64,000 bases of DNA from Rhabditoides inermis (taxonomy: Eukaryota; Nematoda; Chromadorea; Rhabditida; Rhabditidae). Within the stretch, counting starts at the first letter, position 1. Every line of letters starts with the position of its first letter. The notes beneath the pieces were generated by a model. It did no database searches. It saw only the letters and a program-made list of their open reading frames with translations, and was not told the origin of the DNA. The translations under genes and the position numbers were made by a program. Below are positions 40,260 through 50,334 of the stretch, in pieces. Location: positions 173,501-237,500 of the forward strand of contig CAWZYM010000238.1 in the NCBI GenBank assembly GCA_963966185.1. The letters run 5' to 3'.

Positions 40260-40680
40260 AGGGTGACTTCCGGGATATGCACTCTCACACCTGCCACCTG
40301 GTCTCTCTTCCGAACTATCCAAACTCCGGACCCTTCCGTTTTCTGTAGCAGCAGAGTGCACGCCAACTGGCCTCTCAGCCATACCTAGCATTCAAGCTGA
40401 CACCTGTCTCAGCTGACCGAATACGTTTCACGTGACAAAGAACGTCCCAGACCCCGAGGCAATTTTGTGTTTAGGGGAGGGGCGTGCATGGTTGGATGTA
40501 CAGCAGTGAGCACCTGACTATTGCGACAAGAGAGGAGTAGATGAAGCATGCGGACCCAATCTCACAGAGCATACGGCTACGGCTACCATGCAGCTACAAC
40601 AACACGTGCTTTCATCGTATGCATGTTACGAAACGCAAAATCAAATCACTTTTTCTGAAATCAAGATCGCGTACAAAAAC
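39480..40680. other. Spacer with CT and GA runs
   Basis: (CT)n at 40048-40079 and (GA)n at 40220-40253. No supported exon. Confidence 0.5.
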
Positions 40681-40688
40681 GAAACCAC

Positions 40689-40697
40689 CTCTATAAA
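40689..40697 (+). promoter_or_regulatory. TATA-box-like element
   Basis: CTATAAATA lies about 160 nt before the first confident exon of the 14-3-3-like gene, in a plausible promoter position. Confidence 0.35.
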
Positions 40698-40855
40698 TAA
40701 GATGGTCGTTCGTAGGTTTAAACCGAAGAAAAGTATCACATCACGTCAATAATCACGTAGTTGGTGGGTGGACTGATCGCATCGATAACATGTGATCAGG
40801 TTGCGAAAGAGACGAGTATATGAATCGGCACGGCTGCATTCTGCGTGCATGAGCC

Positions 40856-42132
40856 ATGTGTGTGTTCGCAGATCGTCCTATCCGCCGCGTCGCATCGAAG
40901 TTGGCGAGGAAACCGACGAACGAGCTGCAGAGACTGCGCAAGAAGGGCGACGACTGGACTGCCAACGACCTGTTCCGGTTCCAGTACGGAGACCCCGAGG
41001 TGAGTGCGCGGGTGGAAGGGACTGGAGTATGGAGTGTGTAGGCAGGAGAGCCGGAGGAAAGACGCGCCCTCGCAGTGGAATGGCTCACGCGACTCACCGC
41101 TATCAGCAAGAAGTACTGCTATCTGGCATGGTACGTGTGGGAGAGAGAGGGAGAGAGGGAGAAAGAGAGGGAGAGAAAGAAAGAGAGGGATTGCAGGTAC
41201 GAGGCGGCTCTGTACGCGTGCTACTACCGTCTCGCACCTCTGCTCAACGAAGACGAGAAGACCGAGCACTGGCAGGATGTGAGTCCTCCCCTCTCCTTCC
41301 CCTCCCACTCTCCCCCGCAGGTGCTGCGTGAGTGGGGCGAGATGTTCCTGATGGCGCGTCGCATCTGGCGTCGTCCCATCCACCCGCAGCGGCTGCGCGT
41401 CTTCTATGACCTGGCCATGCTCTGCACTCGATTCGGACGCGTCGACCACGACGAGACGTTCGCCCTGTTCAAGTGAGTACTGTCGAATTCTGGAGAGCCA
41501 CCCTTGGGTGCTCAACATGCGCCCATTGCCTTCTGGTTATATATGTGTACGCCATGTATTCTCTTTCCAGAAACAGTCTTGCCGATGGCGACAACTTCGA
41601 CTTCAAGAGACTCAACGAGGTCGAGTTCGCAAACAGCATCGACAAGGTGAGCAACCAGATGATCGTTCTCATAAAGACGTCATCGCTGCGCAGGTGACGC
41701 GTCTGGAGAACCACGTGATCGACAAGTACTACCCGCGCCGTCGGTCGGGCGGGAGCGGCAGTGGGCGGAGTTCGATGAGAAGCAGGAGGGGCACCGACCC
41801 CTCCCCCAGCAGGAGCAGCAGGGGAGACGAGGAGTGCGCGAGTGCCAGCGGTCAGTCCATCCCCTCCCCTCCCTCTCCCTCCCTCCCTCACAGTGCCTGT
41901 TGCAGTGACCCGCTCTCAGTCGTCCCGCTCGCACCAGCAGCGCCCGCACCTGCTCGCCTCGCAGCTCTCTCTGGCGGACGCGCCTTCCTTGGCGGAGGAG
42001 ACGCCCCACTCCCCCTCCCCTTCCTCCCCCTCCTCTCCCCGCTCCATACCCACCATCGTCATAGAGGCCCCTTCCCGCCACAACTCGATCCGGGGATCGC
42101 CCCGCCTCGTTCGGTTCGAGGAGCAGGAATAG
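40856..42132 (+). CDS. Divergent 14-3-3-like helical protein with Ser-rich tail
   Basis: Exons run from about 40856 (first frame Met; a 5' exon may be missing, since TTCGCAG at 40865-40871 looks like an acceptor) to TAG at 42130-42132. Introns: an in-frame one before AGEPEERRALAVEW, one filled with GA (41131-41197), then 41280-41320, 41476-41570, 41648-41693 and 41852-41903. The middle resembles the C-terminal half of 14-3-3 proteins: a helix, then RPIHPQRLRVFYDLAMLCTR (compare the conserved HP-R-L-L-F-V pattern), then FALFKNSLADGDNFDFKRLN. The N-terminal half is poorly matched and the phosphopeptide-binding Arg/Tyr set was not confirmed. A tail of about 130 residues is rich in Ser, Arg and Pro (RSSMRSRRG, PSPSRSSRG, SPSPSSPSSPRS). 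Family assignment is tentative; the gene itself is well supported. Confidence 0.6.
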
Positions 42133-42489
42133 TAGCCTATCCTACCCCATCCCCCTCGTACCGCCACAGTGCCCGTGTCGGGTTCGCTCATGTCTTCTCC
42201 ACTACGGGTCTCTCGTTCTAGCCGTGTCTTCCTCCCCGTGCCCTTTCCCATTTTATGATCTACTAGCGCTCTGGCGCGCTGTCGCGCGCCTCCGCACTAG
42301 GTATACAAAAATAGAAAAATAGAAGAATAGTTCGTCTTGCATGTTTTATAGTTGATTACTCTCTAATCTCTAATGACTCTTGCGAAGATAATTACACGCA
42401 AGGGTTGTAATTGTGTTTAATTTCTGTGTTCAAGTTCTATGTATTTTGTATATATCACACCGTCGGCAGGAAGGTAGAATCCCGGGTTT

Positions 42490-42709
42490 TTGAAAAAATA
42501 AGGGACAGTTTCCGAAATAAGGGACAGTTTCCGAAATAAGGGACAGTTTGCAAAAATAAGGGACAGTTTGCAAAAATAAGGGACAGTTTGCAAAAATAAG
42601 GGACAGTTTACAAAAATAAGGGACAGTTTGAAAAAATAAGGGACAGTTTAAAAATAAGGGACAGTTTGCAAAAATAAGGGACAGTTTACAAAAATAAGGG
42701 ACAGTTTAA
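42490..42709. repeat. Subterminal tandem repeat, left (about 11 units)
   Basis: Units of the form AAAAATAAGGGACAGTTTGC, 17-20 bp, with small variants (TTCCG, TTTAC, TTGAA). Confidence 0.95.
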
Positions 42710-43094
42710 AGTGACAATTTCACTTAAAAATGATATTAAACTGATGAAAAGTTAATGGAAACATGAAATAACATCTACTAAGCTTGAAAACTAGAACTTT
42801 TTTCATGGTTTTAAACTATTTTTTGCCCCAAAAAATAGTTGATTTTGAATGCTTTATGGGTAAAAAGTGAGGTTACATCACAGATGATTGTCTAAAACGT
42901 CTTGAATGACGGGAATTTTGAAATGAAATTTTGATATGAAATTCTGTTTCTAGCATAAACTGAAGTCGTAGAAGCCGATAAACATATCTTGAAGTGATAT
43001 GCATCTCGAGTTCAATAGTTATAGACAGAATTTGTAAAGCGCGCCAATTCAAAATTCAAATTTTTTCCGATTGCGGATCAATAAAATTGTCACT
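42710..43094. mobile_element. Small MITE with TTAA duplication
   Basis: Inverted ends AGTGACAATTT (42710) and AAATTGTCACT (ending 43094), each flanked by TTAA (42706-42709, 43095-43098). The 385-bp AT-rich interior has no coding capacity. TTAA duplications are typical of piggyBac-type and Kolobok elements. It sits at the inner edge of the left tandem repeat. Confidence 0.65.
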
Positions 43095-43208
43095 TTAATA
43101 CCCTCTTAGAAACTCCTATAAACGGCATAAACCACCATAAAACGCGATGTGTTCGCTTCTCCACACAATATTGAATGAATGCGCGATCAAGACGATTCAG
43201 AACCAAAC

Positions 43209-43214
43209 TTTATT
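43209..43214 (-). promoter_or_regulatory. Polyadenylation signal of RT gene
   Basis: AATAAA on the minus strand (in GGTTAAATAAAGTTTGG) lies about 510 nt after the last readable endonuclease codons and inside the TIR element. Confidence 0.5.
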
Positions 43215-43719
43215 TAACCAATTTAGTATTCCGCGCGATTTTCTTCATTTTTTGTTTTGAACCAAAAAAATCAATCAAATCCAGCAACTCGAGCAAAAAG
43301 TGGCGCTTGCATCGGCGCTTTCGGGGTCTCCCACTACTCCCTATCCCAGGGAGAGGACAAGTCACACTAGATGACTTCGCCGACATCCATTGTGTGGGAG
43401 TATGGTAGTTTGAGTGCATGTTCTCTCCCTACACCCCAGATCAATCGGTCGTTTTGATCCCTCACACCCAGGTCTAGCTGTTTCGACAGACACCTCTAGC
43501 GCTGTCGGGTTGAATACCGCTCGGGCAATAGGTCCTGCCGGCGTACCAAACTATCCAGGTGGTCCATATCGGGTTGCCCCAGCAGGTGGCCGAGTATTTG
43601 GCCGATCTGTTAGCAGGGGCCTGCACCACGTTCTGATCCCTATTGCTTACAGACTTGAAACGAATCGTTCTAACTTCCCCATTCCACTCTTCTATTCCAT
43701 CCAAGCCCGATCATTCCAG

Positions 43720-46412
43720 CCCTCAAGACTCACGTCTCGGCAACCTTCCTGTTCAGACCAAAATGCGCCTTGATCACCCTCATAGTCCCGAGCATTACGC
43801 TACGTGACATGCGCTCGAACAAGGTCTGTGCCTTTCCTGCGGAGAAGCCTAGGGTTTGAGCAAACATCTCCACTTGTCCATTTAACACTTCACCGCACAC
43901 ACCGATCACTACAGGGACGACCAGTACCGCGCATCCAAATTGATTCTGAAGATCCCCACTAGGGTTCACATCCGACTCATAGGGCACTTGCACACTAAGG
44001 GCTTGCGCCTGGGAGTTCACCGCATAGCGCTGGTACTTGATCTGGTAATGGGTCTTCATCCCTCGTGCTTTTCGAAAAGGACCAAGTCTGGCTTTCTGTG
44101 CTTCATACGTCCAAGTGTCCGCATTGGCACGTCCACCAGTATCATGACCTTCTCGTTTTCGTACGTGAATTCCGCTCTCCTATTCCAGCCAATTCGATCC
44201 ATGCCTCCTAATTCAAGAAGCAGGTCTTCCTAGCAACACTATCGTGCCGCTCTGTTATCTTGGTGGAGAACCATTTTTCGCATCTCGTTACGATATGCTT
44301 CACGGTCTCCGGCTGCTTGTGGCATCCTCTGCAAATAGGGTTCATCGCAGATCCAACATTGTTCTCTTGCACGCCAACGCATATTCGCATTGTATTGGGA
44401 TTAACCCGGCCTAACTTGAACTGCAAGAAAGACTGCTTCAAATCCAGCAAGCTGGTTCTGAGCACAGCCCCGGCGGTTTCCAGCGTAGCCCATTCCTTAA
44501 GAGCGACTTGCGACAAGTTATCCATGATTGGAGTTCACCGCATAGCGCTGGTACTTGATCTGGTAATGGGTCTTCATCCCTCGTGCTTTTCGAAAGAGCG
44601 ACTTGCGACAGAGCCTTAAGAGCGACTTGCGACAAGTTATCCATGATTTTCCTCCGACAGTAACGTGCAGCTTTACGGACTGTTCCAAATTCTCGAGAGT
44701 GAATTAAGACCTTCAAGCTTTCCTTGTCCACTGACGTTTCCATGCCAGACATGGCGGCCACCCTCATAAGGTCAGAGATCAACGATCTCTTTTTACGGTT
44801 GTCCTCACTCAGGTGCAATCTTGACAGGCCACGCAAGCGTGGAGTCATTAGTAGGGATAGGGCCGCCTTCATCGTGGCGCACCGAAGTACCTCCACGAAG
44901 CTAGTGAACCCTAACCCACCCTTTGCACCAGCCAGATGTGTTCGACACGCCACCGACTTTGCGTACCTTATTCCACTCCTATAGAGTACTTCTCTGACAG
45001 CAACATCCAGTTCCCTCGCGAATTTCTCCATCGAGAGATACGCCCCTCAAAAGCGGGCGTTCTGGAAGATATAACTAACCTTAGGCACTATCACAGTACG
45101 GAAGAAACACGCCATCTGTCCAATCGTAAGCCCAGACTTTGCAGTAGCTTCGATAGATTAGACTCATGCGCTACCCCCGCGTGCTGCATTATACCAAGAT
45201 ACTTGTATGGCGTATCGCCCGTCACCAGCGGTACTCCGGGAGTTAACTTCCTAGGGCGCAATACCTTCTCATCTTGGTTGCCCGCGGCCCTCTCCGAAGG
45301 AAGACGGTCAGTGGACGTCTGTATGGGATCACCCCCCTTCAGCCCCTGATACGCGCACTTTCCTTCATTGAGTTGTAAGCCAATTGAAGCTCCCATCTGT
45401 TTCACGAGAATGAATTGCTTCGCAGCTTCCAGACCTACGCCTGAAAATATTTTCAGGTCATCCATGTAAAACATGTGAGTTAGCCTGGTGGATTCACCCC
45501 AGGTTTGTCTTTCAGTCTGGTAGCCATGGCCTCGCTCATTCATCGCTGAGGTAAATGGAGTGAAAGCCAAGCAGAAGAGAAGGGGGGAGAGGCAGTCGCC
45601 CTGGTAGACTCCCGACTTCACCTTCACCCTGCCATGGTCCTCTCCGTTAACCTCAAGCACGGTCTCCCAAGTGCCCATGAGCTTTCGGAAAACATCTATC
45701 ATGCCTCGGCCGAAGCCGTACACCTTGAGGAGCCACAGAATAAACTCGTGCGATATGGAGTCAAACGCTTTCGCGAAATCAATCCAATACACGTGCAATT
45801 TCTTTTTCTTTTGAGCCCTTGAATCCAAGGCAATACCACTGTCAATCAAGTGGGCTTCGAGGCAAGCCTCTAACCCCCTATTCATGGCCAGCTGTTCCTT
45901 TGGGACTCCGTTATCCTCAAGATGCGCCTCTATCCACGATGCTGTCACCGAAGTGAACAGTTTGTAAACCGTGTTGAGACAAGCGATGAGTCGATATTCC
46001 CCTGGGCTCGATGGATTTGGCGATTTAGGAATGAGTACAGTTCGACCTTTACCCATGAAGGCAGGTACTTCAGTTTTTTTCCAAGATGAATCCCGCGAAC
46101 TAGCCTCGCTAAGGGCAGGTGTACAGCCCAGAGAGCCTTTCACCAATACCCTTGAATACCATCTGGTCCAGATGCCTTCCAGGGTTTACTTCTTTTCAGA
46201 GCTCCCTGTAGCCCTTTCAGAGTGTCAGCTTCACTCGGCACCTTGAATAGGGGAGTTCCCATTTCGCGGCGCTGTTTGGCAAACTTCCTGAAAGCACAAC
46301 CTGGCCTGAATTGCTTACTCCTCCCGAACACTTTGATCCAGAAATCCTTGGTGCGGTTCTTACCTGCCTGGTCGGTGGTCGCTCGTTTGCGGTCCGACTT
46401 GCCCTTGGGTAA
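43720..46412 (-). pseudogene. R2-like reverse transcriptase with restriction-like endonuclease, degenerate
   Basis: Minus-strand coding sequence starting inside the right tandem repeat. Segments in order: a pre-RT region (TKDFWIKVFGRSKQF, WKASGPDGIQGYW), then after a frameshift near 46146 the RT core (MGKGRTVLIPKSPNP, YWIDFAKAFDSISHEF, GVYQGDCLSPLLF, FYMDDLKIFSG, TPYKYLGI), then a C-X2-C-X7-H-X4-C knuckle (44208-44525, CRGCHKQPETVKHIVTRC) and a PD-(D/E)XK-like endonuclease start (KPDLVLF, 44050-44090) followed by its C-terminal part (LVVPVVIGVCGEV, MLGTMRVIKAHF). Order and motifs match site-targeting non-LTR retrotransposons of the R2/CRE group. Frameshifts, a stop near 44047 and an internal duplication show that this copy is inactive. 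A polyadenylation signal on the same strand lies at 43209-43214. Confidence 0.75.
44012..44595. repeat. Internal segment duplication within the RT pseudogene
   Basis: About 67 bp at 44012-44078 (GAGTTCACCGCATAGCGCTG...) recurs at 44532-44595, and the neighbouring GAGCGACTTGCGACAAGTTA occurs at 44502 and again at 44625. The inserted copy interrupts the zinc-knuckle upstream region, as if a template switch had joined distant parts. Confidence 0.85.
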
Positions 46413-46423
46413 GCCACTGTCCC

Positions 46424-46545
46424 TTATTTTTGCAAACTGTCCCTTATTTTTGCAAACTGTCCCTTATTTTTGCAAACTGTCCCTTATTTTTGCAAACTGT
46501 CCCTTATTTCTTAAGAAAACACGAAACTGTCCCTTATTTTTTCAA
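46424..46545. repeat. Subterminal tandem repeat, right (about 6 units)
   Basis: The same unit in inverted orientation (AACTGTCCCTTATTTTTGCA). The innermost unit passes directly into the RT reading frame. The outer TIR segment AACCCGGGATTCTACCTTCC is duplicated (46546-46597). Confidence 0.95.
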
Positions 46546-48082
46546 AAACCCGGGATTCTACCTTCCTGCCCACAACCCGGGATTCTACCTTCCTGCCCAC
46601 ACCGTCTCTGTAAGAATCGGACGAGTTGGTTACTAGGAGCTATGCCGGCGCATACAAAGATTATCAAAGGTCCTCTACAAGATGTATAGGGTCGTTTTTG
46701 TCAAATATGCAAATTTGGCCCATTAAGGGACCACTACCTCAAATCGGTCAATTTTTGCCAAAACACTTAAAATAAGAGCTCGTTCGATTCCTTATCAGAT
46801 TCTAAGAACTTTTTCATATAAAATGTTTTTCGAAAAAAATAAGTTCAAAAAAGTTATGATCAAAAAAATGAAAAATTTGCATATTTTCGATTTTTTTGAA
46901 AATGTTGATGATCTGAGAAGCAAAAATTATTAGCACCATTTGAAAGAGCGTGTTTTGTTTGGTCTACATGATTTTTATGAAGAAAATCAATCCTGACATA
47001 ATCTGCCATCCAGACGGTTGAAAGTGGTCCGGAAAGCGATTATTCTGCGTTTTTCGATTTCTCGCCCTGTGTCACTGCGAAGAAGCAAAAAGCAAACACA
47101 CCATAATAATTTACGCACTTTGTTTAGTATATGGACGTGTTTTCATGAAAATCTATCATGACGTTATCTGCCATCCAGACGGTTGCAAGTGGTCCAAACA
47201 TCGATTATTCGGCGTTTTTCGATTTTTCGCCCTATGTCACTGCGAAGAAGCAAAAAGCAAACACACCATGATAATCTACGCACTTTGTTTAGTATGTGGA
47301 CGTGTTTTCATGAAAATCTATCATGACGTCATCTTCCATCAGACGGTTGAAAGTGGTCCGGACAAGTTTGCAGGCATGGCAGATGACAGATGACGTCATG
47401 ATAGATTTTCATGAAAACATGTCCATATACTAAACAAAGTGCGTAGATTATCATGGTGTATTTGCTTTTTGCTTCTTCGCAGTGACATAGGACGAAAAAT
47501 CGAAAAATGCCGAATAATCGCTTTCCGGACCACTTTCAACCGTCTGGATGGCAGATGATGTCAGGATTGATTTTCTTCATAAAAATCATGTAGACCAAAC
47601 AAAACACGCTCTTTCAAATGGTGCTAATAATTTTTGCTTCTCAGGTCAGCAACATTTTCAAAAAAATCGAAAATATGCAAATTTTTCATTTTTTTGATCA
47701 TAACTTTTTTGAACTTATTTTTTTCGAAAAACATTTTATATGAAAAAGTTCTTAGAATCTGATAAGGAATCGAACGAGCTATTATTTAAAGTGTTTTGGC
47801 AAAAATTGACCGATTTGAGGTAGTGGTCCCTTAATGGGCCAAATTTGCATATTTGACAAAAACGACCCTATACATCTTGTAGAGGACCTTTGATAATATT
47901 TGTATGCGCCGGCATGGCTCCTAGTAACCACATGCCCAAAAAGTGTCCGATTCTTACAGAGACGGTGTGATATATATCTCTCTCCTACTTCTTTTTCACT
48001 TATTTTATGTTTCACAGACGTACAACGCCCCATCTCTTTTTCCTCTACACTGTTCTGTCTACTTATACTATATCTCCCTCCT

Positions 48083-48090
48083 CCTCCCTC

Positions 48091-48134
<44 letters not shown>

Positions 48135-48235
48135 CTCGACACAGCTCTACTCTCCCCTATCTCTCATCTCTCTCTCTCTCTTCTCCCTCTCCCACTTTCT
48201 CGGCATCTCTTTCTCTCTTTCTCTTTTTTATTATA
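48083..48235. repeat. CT-rich microsatellite
   Basis: A (CT)n run at 48090-48131 and CTCTCTCTTCTCC-type sequence just left of composite repeat copy 2. Similar TC-rich sequence flanks its right side (49590-49650). Confidence 0.85.
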
Positions 48236-48349
48236 TTCTATAGAAACAGTATCATATTCTCTAGTGTCTACTGTCAACTTTCTAGAAACAATATTAATAC
48301 TATGCTCTTGTTTGTCTACTGTGACAACAACTTTTCTAGATTCAATATT

Positions 48350-49480
48350 AGAGAGGGCGCGCAGCGCCCTCTCTTTTGGCTTAGGATAAGGCTCGCGCTA
48401 GAATTCTCAAGAAGCGATATCCAAAGGTCATATTATCAACAATGTGAACTCGTCCAAATCATGCTAGTTAGATTCGCACCGTTCCGTAGGCCAGATCACT
48501 GGTCGACGGCATCTTTGTACCTCTCCTCTGAAAGAAGTTATGGGCGATCCCGCAAGCGCACTAGGCGAAAGGCCAGCGTGTTTCGTGTCCTTCCTTCCCG
48601 TCACGACTTTTCCCAACTTGCACTTTGCGTGTAGTCCGCCCCGCCGCCGCCAGCGTCTAATGCGCGCCGGGTTTATATTGTTCGACCCGCCAACTATAAC
48701 CAGGAGAAAGAGCGCAAAAGGCGCGATGTCGACTGGTAGTGAGAAAATATGTTGGAAAAACTTTTTGTGAAACGTAACGGCGATCCGTGAATACGTTGTG
48801 ACGTGTGGTGCATGGGAGAAAGAAAAAAGAAAAGGGCAGATATGAGAGAGATAATGGCAGATATTGAGAGAGATGGGCAGAGAAAGATGAAGAGAGAATG
48901 ACAAAGAGAGAGATGGAAAGAAAGAAAAAAAAAGAGAGAGAGAGAGAGAGAAAGCGAGAAAGGGGGGAGAGAGGGAGAGGGAGAGAGAGCAAAGAGTGAA
49001 ATAACATTGAGTGAGAGCTGAGCGAGATAGAAGGAACAGAGGGAGGGAGAGAACAGAAGGAGATATATAAATTTGATATAATTCAGTCCAGATGAATAGT
49101 GATAGTTCAGCACATATCGGAATTTCTTTGAAATTCAACAAAAGCACATATATTTTCTTTAAAAAGTACTCGGAGTAAAGAAATGAACTTTGTCTTAACC
49201 CAATGCAGCAAAAGTACATATATAAAACGTTCACAAATACTAAAACAAACCTGCGCATACTGAAATGTTCTGTTGTTGTTGCTAACAAGTAACCACAACG
49301 AACAGAGAAGCGTTCAGTTAAAAAAAATAGGATAGGAGAGGGAATAGAAAGAGATAGAAGATAGAGAGAGAGATGTGCAGGTTTGTGTTTGTATTTGTGA
49401 ACGTTTTATATATGTACTTTTGCTGCATTGGGTTAAGACAAAGTTCATTTCTTTACTCCGAGTACTTTTTTAAAGAAAAT
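48350..49480 (-). mobile_element. Composite repeat copy 2
   Basis: Begins with the same hairpin (48350-48374) and about 60 bp shared with copy 1 (AAGGCTCGCGC, GAATT, GATATCC). It then has unrelated sequence, a shorter GA-rich tract (48815-49070), the shared GAAATTCAACAAAA segment (near 49130), and an inverted repeat (arms 49152-49240 and 49391-49480) with related outer ends. The order of parts equals copy 1, while the satellite is about ten times shorter. Confidence 0.55.
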
Positions 49481-49774
49481 TAGGTTTTCTTTTGTCTACT
49501 TTCACCTCTCGTCACCTCTTCCAAGCTCACATCTGCAGTAATCCAGTAATCACTATCACTGCGACTTTCGAGAGACAGTTATGTCTACTCTCCCTTCTCT
49601 CTCCTCTTTTCTCTCTCCTATTCTCTCTCTCTCTCTCCTATTCTCTCTCTTCTATACTTTCACGTTCCCGCTGCGGTGACAACAACTTTCTAGAGACATT
49701 CCTATGGTACCTTCTGTCTACTCTTCTATTCTCACATCTGCAGTAGTCACTGCGACTTTCGAGAGACAGTTATG

Positions 49775-50324
49775 TAGGGACCACAACGAGATTTTCTGAT
49801 GTTTGAATGTGGTATTAGATTTGAAATAATAATGTAGATAGTTCCAAGCTGATTTCAAAAATATATAATGTTCATAGGGTTCATTGTTCACGTTGCGCTC
49901 TAATTCCGCACGGCGCGCGCACATCCGAGCGCGCGCTCACACAGGGAAAGTGCGACAGAGGGCGGCTAGATCAAAGCACTGATGACGTCATAAACTGTGA
50001 AGATATGAATAAAATTGTTACTAACGGTATCAGTAAGCTTTGTTTGATTGTAATCAATTAGTACTTGATAAAACACGTATCTTACAACATTTTTTCATTA
50101 CTTGTTTTGGGCGCTGGCGGCTAGATCAAAGAAATATGACGTCATTATATAACATTTACTCAATTTTCACTACTTTACGGGGCACGTTTTCCCATAAATC
50201 AAATACCGTTGAAATCAGCGCGGAAGGGCGAATCGTTCTACGCTAATTAGAACAAGTAACGTGTCCAGTCAGAAAATGTTACATGATTTCGACAGAAATT
50301 CTACGTGTCACGTTGTGGTCCCTA
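49775..50324. mobile_element. hAT-type MITE
   Basis: Inverted ends TAGGGACCACAACG and CGTTGTGGTCCCTA bound 550 bp without a reading frame. They are flanked by an exact 8-bp duplication CAGTTATG (49767-49774, 50325-50332). TAGGG-type ends with 8-bp duplications are typical of hAT transposons. A segment GGCGGCTAGATCAAAG near TGACGTCAT occurs twice inside (49961 and 50118). Confidence 0.85.
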
Positions 50325-50334
50325 CAGTTATGGA

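Larger units (their letters stand above)
42465..46597. mobile_element. TIR element with subterminal 20-bp repeats carrying an RT-endonuclease gene
   Basis: Ends are inverted repeats: GGCAGGAAGGTAGAATCCCG at 42465 and its complement ending at 46597, extending about 47 bp into the repeat AATAAGGGACAGTTT. The element is flanked by exact 9-bp direct repeats CACACCGTC (42456-42464 and 46598-46606). The same 9 bp form the left tip of the surrounding fold-back element, which fixes the insertion site. Tandem 17-20-bp units occur inside each end (42490-42709, about 11; 46424-46545, about 6), in opposite orientation. A 9-bp duplication and repeated subterminal units are known for Mutator-like and fold-back DNA transposons. 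The cargo is a minus-strand RT gene instead of a recognisable transposase. Confidence 0.8.
42456..47969. mobile_element. Fold-back element, split by a second element
   Basis: The left terminus CACACCGTC (42456-42464) is separated from its continuation TCTGTAAGAATCGGAC (46607 on) by the RT-bearing insertion. The right terminus ends GACGGTGTG at 47969. Arms 46607-47340 and 47390-47960 are long, near-identical reverse complements, so almost the whole 1.36 kb unit is palindromic. Each arm holds a tandem motif of about 170-190 bp (TTCATGAAAATCTATCATGA, CAGACGGTTG, AAGTGGTCC). Flanks are AT-repeat (ATATAT both sides), so the target duplication is ambiguous. No ORF of note; non-autonomous. Confidence 0.8.

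Noticed and set aside
41406..42221. 271-codon plus-strand frame
   Set aside because: A shadow of the 14-3-3-like exons in another frame; it crosses clear introns and lacks the continuity seen in the spliced model.
42490..42709. Regularly spaced direct repeats resembling a CRISPR array
   Set aside because: Units are contiguous 17-20-mers without spacers, in an intron-bearing animal genome, and are mirrored at the other end of a transposon.
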